DNA from: Thelephora terrestris | Taxonomy: Eukaryota > Basidiomycota > Agaricomycetes > Thelephorales > Thelephoraceae | Direction: 5' to 3' | DNA length: 64,000 nucleotides | Assembly (NCBI GenBank): GCA_015956445.1 | Contig: WIUZ02000006.1 | Coordinates: 1,302,001-1,366,000, forward strand | Part shown: piece after piece, positions 54,189-64,000 of the stretch | Layout of the letters: each line of letters starts with the position of its first letter | How positions within the stretch are numbered: the first letter of the stretch is position 1 | Translations under genes and position numbers: made by a program | Notes under the pieces: generated by a model | What the model was told of the DNA's origin: nothing | The model's database searches: none | What the model saw: only the letters and a program-made list of their open reading frames with translations

Positions 54189-55300
54189 TCGGCTCTCAAA
54201 AATGGATGACGCACCTCGTCGCGTTATTATTCGGCTCCCAGGAATTTTTTCATCCCAACTGCTGCGCGATGTCCGACTCAACGGCTCCACGACCTCCTCG
54301 AGCTCTGAAGGCTACGTGGACCGGTACTGGCTGAAAGCGGCAACTTTCAAGACGTGCAGAATTACTCGGTGGCCCAGAGTATGGCTTGAAATCGTTTATA
54401 TGGCTGCCGCCAAGCCAAGCCCGATGGTGGCACCTTAATGGTAGACGGTGCCGGAAAAAGCTGTGCGCGAGGTAGGTCGTTGAATATTGAAGATATGTGA
54501 GAGGTCCCGGTCAGCGACTGGATGTCGACGGAGCAGAGTGCAAGGGGCGCGAGTTGGTAATCGAGGCGGAGGAACTTTCTTTTTTCGCATGTGATCCTCT
54601 CGCTTGAAAGCAACCTGAAAGCAACCTCCTCTCGACACTCCTCCCTCTCTCAACCTGTGGATACCTGCAAAGAAACATATACGCTCAGCCTACGAGATTT
54701 TTTCGAGTAACTCTCCGCCCACAATTCAAACGACTCTCACCCACCCCCTTCAACCACGGGCACCGCCAGGATGTGTCTTCAAAATAAAATTTCCTCCAGC
54801 GAATACCACCATATCCCCCACGCTTTCTGTCCACCCAGTACCGCTCTGGCCTTGTTACTTCGGTGACCAGCGACCGCGACCATGACCTAGCCCTCTTCCA
54901 GAACATGGACCCTCCCGCCCTCCCCTAACCCCGCTATGAAAACTGCATAAATGCGCCTTCATTTCAGCCACGAAGGTCGTGATATCTACCTCACTCCCCT
55001 TGCCACCAGATCCCAGCCTCCGGTCCCCAAAACGACATGGACGTCCACCAAGGGAGCGTACCACGGGAACTGCAGGATTAGCTACCACCCTTCGCGCGCC
55101 AGTCACCGCCAAGCGCTAGGTCTTCCTCACCCTAGTGTAGCCAGGTGTAGCCTCGCCATTGACTCCTAAGGCTTATCCCCTTGCCGCTATTTTACCTCCG
55201 CCAATGCCACCGCGTTTTAGTCTGCTAGACGGAGACAGACCTTAAATTACGTCATCCTTGAATCCATCGGACGTTGAGTCATCTGCCCTTCCTCCCTATT
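54189..55300. repeat. Core of the inverted repeat identical between arms (1.1 kb)
   Basis: Partner of 38,753-39,864 in the left arm. In the stretches compared base by base (for example 55,172-54,930 against 38,881-39,120, and 55,290-55,180 against 38,763-38,880), and in all six-frame translations across the tract, no difference was found. On both sides differences start at once (gcgcgaatac/gcgcaaatac just outside one end, ccgaaatatc/ccgagatatc at the other). No intact gene is visible in the core. Confidence 0.8.
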
Positions 55301-56992
55301 TTCTCCAACGAATCCTTGTGTCTCTGAATCCAGACGTATTTGCGCCATCAGAACGTCCCCATTCGCACAACCTGTACCAAAAGTGATCGCGCCGAACAAT
55401 GTCGTAGTTTGTGGGGCAGGCTTCTTGAGTGCAGGTTCCTTCTGAGCAATTATAGGCGATTGAGCTCAATTACCTTCCATTTCACCCGTGCCACCGCCTC
55501 CTCGACAAAGCCCGATTGTCAAGTTTAGGTATCTTATCGTCCCCAAAGGGTCTATGACTCCATTCTCCGCAAATTTCCCGAGCTGTTCCAACTACCCATG
55601 TCACTCTTCCGTAGGGGTGTGCAAGTGGTATTTGGAGGTGATCTGCTCCACTCGGGCTTTGTAGAGCTTGAAGTTTTCGTGGCGCTCCAGCGCGCAGATC
55701 ACAACAAGGGGGCTTTATCTGTTCAAAGGTTTAAGAGAGGGATAGGAGACCAAATGTAGGACCGCGGTATGAGCTGGTGAACGAGGTGTTTAAGAGTTCA
55801 CCTAGATAGGCAAGAAAAATAATCTAGCTACTAGTCAGATAGGAGGGGTCAGATGCAGAATGCCGTGCGCCGCACATCACAACGCACTGGCGAAAGCGGT
55901 TTCCCATCCCGAACCCGCGTCCTGATCCCTAAAACGTGTATGAATTGTTCGTCTCTCATAAATGACCACCGGCTTGCAGGCGAGGTACGCATATCTTCCA
56001 CATACCCACCCCCCCTCTACAATCGACCCCAATAACTCCATACCAGCATCCACCATGCAACCATAAACATCCACACAGAACACCAACCGAAAGTCGCGTA
56101 CACTATGCATCTCGCGAAACACCATCAGCTGATGTGGGTAACGCCAGAGACCAAGAAGGTAATCGGGGAAATAAACGGGGTCCGGTTTGCAAGATTGACG
56201 AGGGGGCCACCCACCAAGGTCATTTTCGCGATAGATGATTACGACTTCAAGTATTCCAGAAGAGGCGACAGAGGAGAGCACAGTTTTCAGGAATCCAGGC
56301 GCTGCGTCCCCTGCGATGACAATTGATTCTGCAGTGATCTCAAGTGTCCGAAGGAGCTTGTTCTGTGACAAATTGAAACACATGCTTTTCGCTGCAGATC
56401 GTTCCGTTGAGTCCACCACCTCTTCTCCAGCGAAGAAAGCCTCACCGTATGGATCGGTTGGGTACAACCTCAGTGTCTCTAGGGTCTCTGCGCATTTTTC
56501 CAAAAGGAGTGGCAGGCACTTCACCCCGAAGAGGTCCATGTGATGAAACCAAAGTCCCCCGAAGAGAGTGATCATGCCCTTCACGATCTGTTCCCCATCA
56601 GCAAAACAGTATTTTTTGCCAAGTGGAAAAGTCAAATAAGGCTCGAAAAGTAGCCAAAAAGAATGAAAAAGTAAGCCAAAGGACGCTCACAGGCGCCTAT
56701 TGGGCGCCTATTACCGAATAGACCGGTTAAGGCGCTTAAGGGATCAAAAGATCCAAAGTGATCAAAAGACGAGTCCGAGTGCTCATCGACAAAGCATGAA
56801 TTGCTGGCTTTGAGCTCTCATTTTGAATCTGAAGAGTATGGGATGGGCTGCTGGTCCTGCTGATCAGTTCTTGCCGAGGGCGAGCGAGGTTGTCTCGAAT
56901 CTGAAAAGTATGGGGTGGTCTGCTGAACTCGCCGGCAAATTATCATCTGGGCGAGGCACAAAAGTATTCAATTTCACAAGGTAGCTACGTCG

Positions 56993-59900
56993 TTACAGGT
57001 CATTCATGAAGTAGTAGAGTTCCTTATCAAAAAAATGATTCAAGAAAAACTCTGTGCTAAATTCGAGACTATTGCGAGAGGTTAGTTTGGGGTCAGCCTG
57101 AGGACCATACTTCGGGATCAATGGAGCGGCAATCCGTGTCTGCGAAAGAGGAACCACACCCCCCATTCGTGCGCCATTAGACCGAGAAGCCCTCTTTACG
57201 ACATACATTCCTGTCACCGGGTCAGGGCAACGTGCACGAGTAGCACTGCCAAGGTGGGCTGGTTGAGGTATGACGTCAAATCGTTCCGCATAGGCGAGGA
57301 ATGTGTTCAGCAGCCAGACAGGGTGGAAAATCAAACGGATCTGAGTGAGATCAAAACCTTCAGGAACGTGTCAGAGTTTGAGGGTGTTGGAAATAAGAAC
57401 AAATAATACCGAGTAGACCCCGTCCTGGCGCAGACCCATCAGGAAGCAAGACAGTATCGTAACGGCCGAATGGCCATCCAGGAGAAGGTGGTTCAGCACA
57501 GACCTTGATGGGAATGCTCGAGTCCGTGGAATCAGTCGATCGGACCTGGACGCGAGTCGAATACCAGACTTGGAGGTGGGTAAATGGCAACTCAGCGTTG
57601 GCACGTGAGAGTTGTCGTTGGCCAATCTTGAACGGAGTGGACTGAAGGTCTCGTGCGCGGCGGATGTAGTCTGCAATCGCGCTCTGAAGGTCCGGGATTT
57701 GGAATTTGATGGCGGCCTCTTCAACGGTTAGTGGTCCAAGGTCTGGACGTCGGTTGAGATGGAATGCGGTGCTCTCAGTGGCAAATGTTCGAAGAGGGAG
57801 CGGGGTTGAAGGGGAGATGTTTGCGGCAAGCTGAAGCGCTTCGGAGAAGAGGTCAGGAGGTGGTACTGCAAGGGATGGGTCGTTGGGGTAATCAGCATCA
57901 TCCGCTTCTTCAGAAGCCTCCTCGTCATTGAGGGTACCTGTGCGGTCCGTGTCGGGCACGTGGAGCTGAAGTGCAAGTGAGAAATTTTGATGCTTCTCAG
58001 ACCTGTCAAGCCACCTGCAAATCTGGGGGTTGTGATCTTGGTTGTTTCCGGAACGGCCAGGAACCTTGATTTCAGTGATATGAGCGTGCTCAGTCCTGTC
58101 TGCTGACCACTGAATGACAGCCCCTGACTCAACAACACTAGGAACCACCCCGTGCATCAGCTCGAGTTTGGGAATTTGAAAATGGCTCAGTCGCTTATTG
58201 CCTTTGCCAACGCGAGCGCCGATATCAAGGATCATTTGTTTGTGCTTGTGGAAGAGGTCAAGTGACGCAGTAAGCTGGGAAAGGGAGTTGTCGTCGAGGA
58301 GTCGGGATTGTGCCAAGTATCGAAAGTCCATCAAGGCACGGATGGCGATAACAAATGAAGGTGGGGCCTTCCCGGCGATGATGCCGATGATATAGCGTTC
58401 GAGGTCACGATGAGTGCGGCCGGTGACTTGCTTTAGTGTAGATACTCCATCTCTGAAGTGCTTGAACCCGACGATTGGCTGTAGAGTAGAGAATCGGAAG
58501 TCAATTTCGTCCGCCCCGACAGCACGGATTGACCACTTCATGTCGTGGTCCCAGAACTGTTTGTGCCAGTGGTGGAGGGGCTCAGGGGTGAGGAATCGGG
58601 AGGGATCTGCAATCAACGTTCGAGGTGGGACCCCAGGAGGTGTTTTGAGAAACCAGTCGCGCCAAAAGGGTAGGTGGACACCGTTGAGACGGATGGCTTT
58701 TGCGGCAGGGATGTAGACTGGGAGGTCCAAGGGATGATAAGTTGTTGCAACGACCATAAGCTGAGCAAGAGTTGTTGACGCTGTGCGAGGTTCCTGTCGG
58801 GTGGGATCACCAAATGTGCGGTAGTCGGCCATGGTGAGATGCGAGGTCTTCCCTGCAACACCGGCAAGCATCGCAGCCTCAGGGGTATCTACCATGTAGG
58901 ATGCAAGGAATGTAAAGCAAAATCGACTGTACCCGCAAGGGTCAGACATCATTCGTCCAACGCGAGCCGCAAGCTTGAGGGGATGGGTGATGATGTCAAG
59001 GCAAAGGTGGATGACACGATTTTCCAGGACGCCGCGGACGGCCCTGTCCTTCGTGATAAACTTCGGGCAAGGGAGAAGGGCAACTAGCAGAAAGGCGCGG
59101 TTGGAGGACTTCACACGAACGTCGGCATGGATGTTTGCGAGACTCAGAAGGACTGGGTGGGCCGTACGGTCACCAGTCATGACGGAAATATTTGTCTTGT
59201 CCGAGGAGAGGATTACACCGAGGAGTGTCGCGCCATCTGGGAGCATTTCCTAAGGGATTGTGAGACCACGCGAATATGGAAAAAAACAAAACAAAACCCA
59301 CCTGCATGTCCCATGCGGCATTGCCAGTCATCCATTCGGTATAGACACGGACCATCCGTTCCATGTCGCGATAGAGTCGGACAGGGCAGAAATCGATTCG
59401 GTTGGCAAAAACCGGGTTCCCGAATAGATATTCAATGCACTCGAGGGTGTCGCGGTAGAAAAGGAGCATTGGCTCCTTCGTGGCGTGTCCAGTGAGGGAT
59501 ATCTTCTTAAATTTCCACTCGGGTACACTTGGTAGCATCTCAATACGTCCTCGTAGATCCTTTGCAGTGTGAAATGTGATCCCAGCACCCTTGATCTAGA
59601 TGACAAAGTCTGGTTGGTCAACGAGGCAAGAAAAGATGGAGAATATCAAAGTACCAGCTTGAGCCTTAAGAATTCATCTACTTTGTGCATCGACATGCCT
59701 GAACGAAGGAGGAAGGACCCGAGCTCCCACTCCTCCTGATCGGCGAACGGATAGTAGGGGTTCTGTGCTCGGTACGGCGCAAACTTGTCGTTGTTAAGGC
59801 AGTCAATGAACGACGTCCCACGGCCGTAGGTCTTGCTGGTGGTAGGAAAGTTTGTATGATATAGTTGGGGGTCCAGCTCTGAAACAATCGGGGGGGGAGT

Positions 59901-60122
59901 GAGAGGTGTGTCGTCCATGCTGATAATGGGTTCGAGCTCGTCAACTGGATCGGGCGGGAGGGGAGATACTGAACGCGAAGGGGAAGGCGGGGCCATGAAC
60001 CAACCAGAGCATTTGGATTCTCGATGATTTAGATGGCGGAGGACATTGGCGAATCGTTTCCCGCAGTGTGGGCAGGCGAACCGGCGGTTTTGCTGTTGGC
60101 CGCGAAGTCTCCTCCCTCTCAT
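56993..60122 (-). CDS. Plavaka-type transposase
   Basis: Four exons. Exon 1 (from 60,122) begins MRGRRLRGQQQNRRFACPHC with a C2H2-type finger (CPHCGKRFANVLRHLNHRES), then a Pro-rich linker and FADQEEWELGSFLLRSGMSM. Exon 2 encodes ITFHTAKDLRGRIEMLPSVP, PMLLFYRDTLECIEYLFGNP and MVRVYTEWMTGNAAWDMQ. Exon 3 begins MLPDGATLLGVILSSDKTNI, a catalytic-Asp region, with HPVLLSLANIHADVRVKSSN, and continues through HPLKLAARVGRMMSDPCGYS, MADYRTFGDPTRQEPRTAST, DFRFSTLQPIVGFKHF and ISKVTGRTHRD-like KQVTGRTHRDLERYIIGIIA. Exon 4 gives FHPVWLLNTFLAYAERFDVI, GMYVVKRASRSNGARMGGVV and FFLNHFFDKELYYF. Splices are GT-AG and no stop was seen, so the transposase of roughly 1,000 residues may be functional. Family assignment is from overall resemblance to Agaricomycete Plavaka proteins. 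Confidence 0.87.
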
Positions 60123-60714
60123 CGCGAGCGGTCGGGGAGGGGGGAACCTGGATATAGTCCGACTTGGCTAATCTAGACCCCCAAATTTGCGAACGATTAG
60201 CAGAAATAAAAATATAAAAATCAGACCTTAACACACCGTTGGGAGAGTGGGTGAGAGGGCCACGTCAACCCTTCGATCATTGGTCGGAGTTTTGAAGTTT
60301 GGCAAGCAGGGCTCGCACAAGCCGCATGTTCCCTCCCATGACTCATCCTCTCCCTCATCCTCTCCCTCAACGTCAACCCCAAATCTCAGTATCTGTCAAT
60401 TGGCCAACCGAATTTCCAACATTTCGGTCCCTCCGCTGCAAAAACCACCCTGGCCTGTCCATGAGGCGAAAAAAGCCACCACAGACAGCGCTCCGACTCG
60501 CAACCGCGTCTTTCTCTCCGACAACTCCAATCTGAGTTCCATCTCACCAGCCAACCAATCTGGTCTCACTTTTCCCATCCATCTCTCTCGCCAATCTCTT
60601 GGACCTGTACACGAGGCAGAAATCCTGTGGGGATATAAAGCATGTCTCGAACGAGACAGAATCCCCATCCTCGTTTCTGGTCTCCGCACCCCAACTGCCA
60701 CAGAACTTGGGTCC

Positions 60715-62822
60715 ATGGCTCCTCTCCCAACGCAAGCACGACGTTCCTCCCGTCAAGGCCGCGGTTCGAATGGACGAGATGTCCAACTCGACAAGCTCGG
60801 GGAACTTCTGACTGCGCCCACCCGCCAGGCAAAGAAACGGTTCGCTCCCAGTGATGGCCTATCTCTTCCCAACAACGTGCTTGCTCCCGTTCAAAAGAAG
60901 CGCCGGAGAAAGAAGGTACTCATGTCCACCTTTGCTTATAATCTCATGTTAACAAGTTCCAGGCCACGTTACCACCGCCCACAGCCTCGCAGCCATGCGA
61001 ACAACCGCTTCCAAACATCGATCCCCGGCTTGGATTCTTCCCCACACAATCATCCACTCATTCACTCCCTATTTCTCATCCTGAGACCCCGGCTCAGCCG
61101 CCTCGCATTTCCTCGCCACATGTCACCCAGCACTCCACCCCCCACCTATCTATCGCTGCTTTGTCCACTCACCCCTCACGCGCTCCCACTCCCATGTCGA
61201 ACGATGACTTTGGTTACAACTCGACCGAGGGTGCAGCTCAGCCGCCTCGTACCCCATTGCCACACGTCACCCAGCACTCCTCTCCCCACCTATCTATTGC
61301 TGCTCTGTCTACGCATCCTTCACGCGCTCCCACCCCCACGTTGAACAACAACTTTGGTCACAACTCAACCGAGAGTGACGAGGATGACAGCGACGCCGAT
61401 GTTGGTCAGGACGACGACCTCGATATCGATGAGGCTTCGGACGGCGAAGACGATCGTGCGGCCCACGAGTTGCTTCGTGCCGCGCCAACAACGACCCACA
61501 TCTTGGCGGATGGCCCCCCAGCAATCCTTCCATACGGTCACAGTGGATTTGCGGTATTTATGATCAATGTATAGATTAGTTGCATCCACTAACTGTTACT
61601 CTTTTTCCATAGGAACTTGGCAACGATAGCTCCGTGCTCCAGGCACACTATGCACGAAATCGAACTCCCAAAGCACCGAACCCGTCTCGCGTCCGACGTA
61701 CACCATCTGTTACTCTCCCGCCGTCCTTCCAACTGGAACAAGAAGGATCTGGCACAGCTCCCCGCACCCTCGGCTCTTATCCGTCGCAATGGCAAGATGT
61801 TATCAACTATGCTAAACGCTCATTCAGAGCATACGTCGCAGGTGAGAACGGTTTCCCAGACCCCCTCACCGGCGTCGAGGAAGCCCGAGAATGCCTCGAT
61901 GATGCTTTGGCCGTTCACCTCGAGGATGGAGGCGTAGTCGAACCGGGTAAGCTATGTACTCACACTTGTACATGACCTAACCACCTTCATCCAGGCCACG
62001 AGATCAACAAGGAAATGATCATGCTTGTAAGGCCCTCGCTCTGTCCCCCTCGATGCTGCTGAATTTTGATGCCAGGTCTATGCGGAATCCTGGTTGCTTC
62101 GTTCTCAGCTCAAGGCTGACATCCGGACCCAAGTGCGAAACCTCAAGTCGCTCTTCCCAGACCGGTTCACCGGTTCCGCCCAACAGCTTCAGTCGAAGAT
62201 CAAGGCTACCATAGAGACATGGGTTGCAGATGGTTCTTACCTTCACGATTCCACTCCCGGTTCGGTCTGTACAACCCAAACTTGTCTCATGACCCCTCGC
62301 TCATGCTCAGTAGGATGATCAAATCCATTTCAGTCACCCGGTCATTGCTTCCACTACCAAGCTGTTCTACTTCGACAAGTGGCGCGAGATATCCACTCAT
62401 AACCCAGACACCTTCAAAGGGGCTGTCCCGAAGCCACTGGTTGCATTGATTGGCGCCGTTGTAAGTTTTGCTCAAGGTAAAAGTGCGCTATGTATAACAT
62501 GACTGATGATGTCCCCAGTACAGGAACACGCTGGATGAGTGGGCCAACGGCTATCCTCTAACAGTCAAACTGGAACGCAAACCATACAAAGAGGTGTATG
62601 ACGAGATCTTGCTTGCCATGGCTACCGTTGAAGACGACCCAATCGATGGGCCTCTCCTCAAGGAACGCCTCGCTGCATGGGCAGGATTTGGAACGTAAGT
62701 GCTAGTTGCTTTACACTATATACCCAACTCATCTCTGCCCCGACAGGTCTATGAATTCCCATCCCAATGCGGCATCCAGGATCTCAACTGCTATTTCTCT
62801 CAAGTTGAGTTCACGTCAATAG
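60715..62822 (+). CDS. DUF6532-like protein encoded within the Plavaka element
   Basis: Start at 60,715 (MAPLPTQARRSSRQGRGSNG). A basic N-terminus (KKRRRKK) splices at about 60,915 into a Pro/Ser-rich region containing two 48-residue repeats (HVTQHSTPHLSIAALSTHPS and HVTQHSSPHLSIAALSTHPS), then an acidic run (DEDDSDADVGQDDDLDIDEA). Further exons encode SYPSQWQDVINYAKRSFRAY, ESWLLRSQLKADIRTQVRNL, FYFDKWREISTHNPDTFKGA, PKPLVALIGAVYRNTLDEWA and KPYKEVYDEILLAMATVEDD, the pattern of DUF6532 proteins. The last exon ends at 62,822. Near 62,280-62,340 I could not join the frames cleanly (KSIS... against HFSHPVIASTTK), so either an unusual splice or a frameshift exists. Its function is unknown. Confidence 0.68.
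61092..61379. repeat. 144-bp in-frame tandem duplication inside the DUF6532 gene
   Basis: Two units of exactly 144 bp start at 61,092 and 61,236 (each beginning GCTCAGCCGCCTCG) and preserve the reading frame, giving two 48-residue repeats that share AQPPR, HVTQHS, SIAALSTHPSRAPTP and NSTE. Confidence 0.85.
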
Positions 62823-63519
62823 GTCCTCTTCGCTCCTCTCCCGAAATCTCGATCCCTATATCTCAATAATATTTCTGCCGCTCGTTTAATTGACTGAATC
62901 CCTCCCTCCCCTCCCTCCCTCGTAGTTAGTTGTAGGTAGTTATTGAGCAATACATTGAATCATTATCCTATATCATCCGAAACACGCGCTCAGATGTGAA
63001 TAAAGTGAACGGCTTTAATGCCGTCTTATTGGTACTTTTCAGTGTCTTTATGCCCACTTTTGTATGTCTTTCTATTCACTTTAAAGTAGCCCAAAGTCAC
63101 GTAGCTACTTTTGAGATGTTATTTAGGCTGGGTCCGACTTTGACAACCTTCGAAAACCGCGTGAAGCTTTGGCCACTTTCGGCACTTTTGCTTCTTCAAC
63201 GATCGTTGAAGACCGAACGGTTTTGCTGATGAGTGTTGTGTCGACCACATTCTCATGGCCATTCTTGAGGTCAGAGTAGTGAAGCTTGAGGTCTTGGAGA
63301 TTCGGGAAGATTCCAATGAAATACACGATCTGTCGGGAAGAGCCGATCGGCTCGCTGAGGGCAAGGAACCGAAGTGTTGGTGAAAGGTGTTCGAAGTACT
63401 GTCGAAGACCCGGAATAGAGCTGGATACCTGGAGATTATCTATTCCAAGTTCCTGAAGGTTCTTGAGTGCAGAAAAGTAATACAGGTTGCGTCCACTGAG
63501 ATCTTCAGGAGTGAACCGG

Positions 63520-64000
63520 TGTTGCGACGTCAAAACTCTCAATCTCCGATTCCTTCCTATTGGTCGTTCGACTCCATTGAGTTCCGGACTCTTCTTGGCC
63601 TCGCGACTGCCTCAAGGCAACCTTCACCCTGATCACCGGACCGCCTCTATTGTTCCTCGAACGTTCTTCCCCGCTTCGCATCTCCTCTCGGGAACCCTGT
63701 TTCGAATCCTCGTGTTCTGCCATCTGCCACACACTATCCGACCCTCCGGAACTCTGATATCCCCGACGCCTCGTTCCCCTCACCTTTCAACCTCATTTCA
63801 ACTCTCGTTCTAGCCCTTCGCCATCGCTATCTATTGTTAGCGATTCCTCCCGCCATCGATCTCCGGTTATCCCATCGTTCTGCGCTCTCGTCCCCACGAT
63901 TCCTTATCGATCGGAACTTCCCGGTCGATCGATCAGTTCCATTCCCCGCGCTGTTCCGTTCTCCGGGCCTTTGCCTCCGTTGCTATCTTCCGCTCTTGAT
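63520..64000. other. Right window edge, nothing recognised
   Basis: Beyond the end of the F-box fragment the sequence is pyrimidine-rich (Ser/Pro-coding in several frames). No named protein, repeat or splice pattern was identified; it may be the start of another element cut by the window end. Confidence 0.4.

Larger units (their letters stand above)
51416..56595. repeat. Large inverted repeat, right arm (inner part)
   Basis: Reverse-complement partner of 37,096-42,620. It starts at cccggaatctgattcgatga (51,416) and runs through the fructosamine kinase, the unidentified gene and the F-box 3' part to the Plavaka insertion at 56,596. The outermost 290 bp of the arm are displaced to 63,232-63,519 by that insertion. 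Confidence 0.92.
56596..63231. mobile_element. Plavaka-type DNA transposon, 6.6 kb
   Basis: Both ends carry CATCAGCAAAAC (56,596-56,607, and inverted at 63,220-63,231), continuing as ACAGT and ACCGT, so the terminal repeat is 12 bp perfect or 15 bp with one mismatch. The flanks are the two halves of an F-box pseudogene, which defines the boundaries. The interior holds a transposase gene (minus) and a DUF6532 gene (plus), transcribed divergently. Subterminal regions (56,608-56,990 and 62,823-63,219) are non-coding, with short inverted repeats such as aacggctttaatgccgtctt and cttcaacgatcgttgaagac. A target-site duplication is not visible because host DNA was lost at the insertion point. Confidence 0.82.
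55877..63519 (-). pseudogene. F-box protein copy split by a Plavaka transposon and lacking its N-terminus
   Basis: The minus-strand 3' part (55,877-56,595: EQIVKGMITLFGGL, CAETLETLRLYPTDPYG, KPVVIYERRTIHTRF) and 5' part (63,232-63,519: RFTPEDLSGRNLYYFSALKN, SPTLRFLALSEPIGSSRQIV, HENVVDTTL) are collinear with the intact copy at 36,638 but separated by the 6.6-kb element. About 54 bp (the PLSSPPLRGRLTL region) are missing at the junction. The F-box itself is absent: homology ends at 63,519, just where the left arm of the inverted repeat begins, so the duplication never included it. Confidence 0.88.

Overview
This is a eukaryotic window, and almost certainly an Agaricomycete (mushroom-forming basidiomycete). 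Genes are dense and cut by many 45-75 bp GT-AG introns. The RNA polymerase II second subunit is of basidiomycete type. The kinase, F-box, Plavaka-type transposase, DUF6532 and Tad-like LINE proteins are all of kinds expanded in that class. I recognise no species. All homology calls rest on motif memory, and exon structures were spliced by eye.

Layout. (1) 1-9.9 kb: a diverged tandem duplication of an F-box gene plus the 3' end of the sorting nexin SNX4. Copies start at <1 and at about 5,540, with a tyrosine-kinase-like gene between them. The second copy keeps the intact SNX4 gene (8,105-9,852, minus); the first keeps only a relic. (2) 9.9-22.1 kb: a conserved block holding a PTM1/lung-7TM membrane protein (head-to-head with SNX4, start codons 43 bp apart), RPB2 (minus) and an ADCK2/Cqd1-like mitochondrial ABC1 kinase (divergent from RPB2). 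A frameshifted F-box gene and relics of the RPB2 3' end and of an F-box 5' end sit between PTM1 and RPB2. (3) 22.3-36.45 kb: accessory and mobile DNA. It holds a broken conserved gene, a decayed LINE ORF1 interrupted by a 106-bp foldback element and by about 0.9 kb of purine-rich satellite, a divergent pair of orphan genes with TATA boxes, and a nearly complete Tad/I-like LINE (ORF1 with zinc knuckles, ORF2 with EN-RT-RNase H, and an overlapping third ORF with a C-terminal membrane segment). (4) 36.6-63.5 kb: a large inverted duplication. Its arms are about 5.5 kb (37,096-42,620 and 51,416-56,595 plus 63,232-63,519), around an 8.8-kb centre. Each arm carries an F-box 3' part, an unidentified spliced gene and an intact fructosamine-3-kinase. 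The centre carries a UBR1 pseudogene, a frameshifted F-box gene, a KRE2/MNT1-type mannosyltransferase and an old-yellow-enzyme oxidoreductase. (5) 56,596-63,231: a 6.6-kb Plavaka-type DNA transposon with 12-bp terminal inverted repeats, carrying a transposase and a divergent DUF6532 gene, inserted into the F-box copy of the right arm.

How it fits together. The housekeeping genes (SNX4, PTM1, RPB2, ADCK2-like, KRE2, OYE) look intact and single-copy here. Around them an F-box family has multiplied: two full copies at the left end, one intact copy at 36.6 kb, two frameshifted, one split by a transposon and one 5' relic. Relics of neighbouring genes lie beside copies, so local segmental duplication is the main force shaping the window. 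No CRISPR array, rRNA or tRNA gene was recognised.
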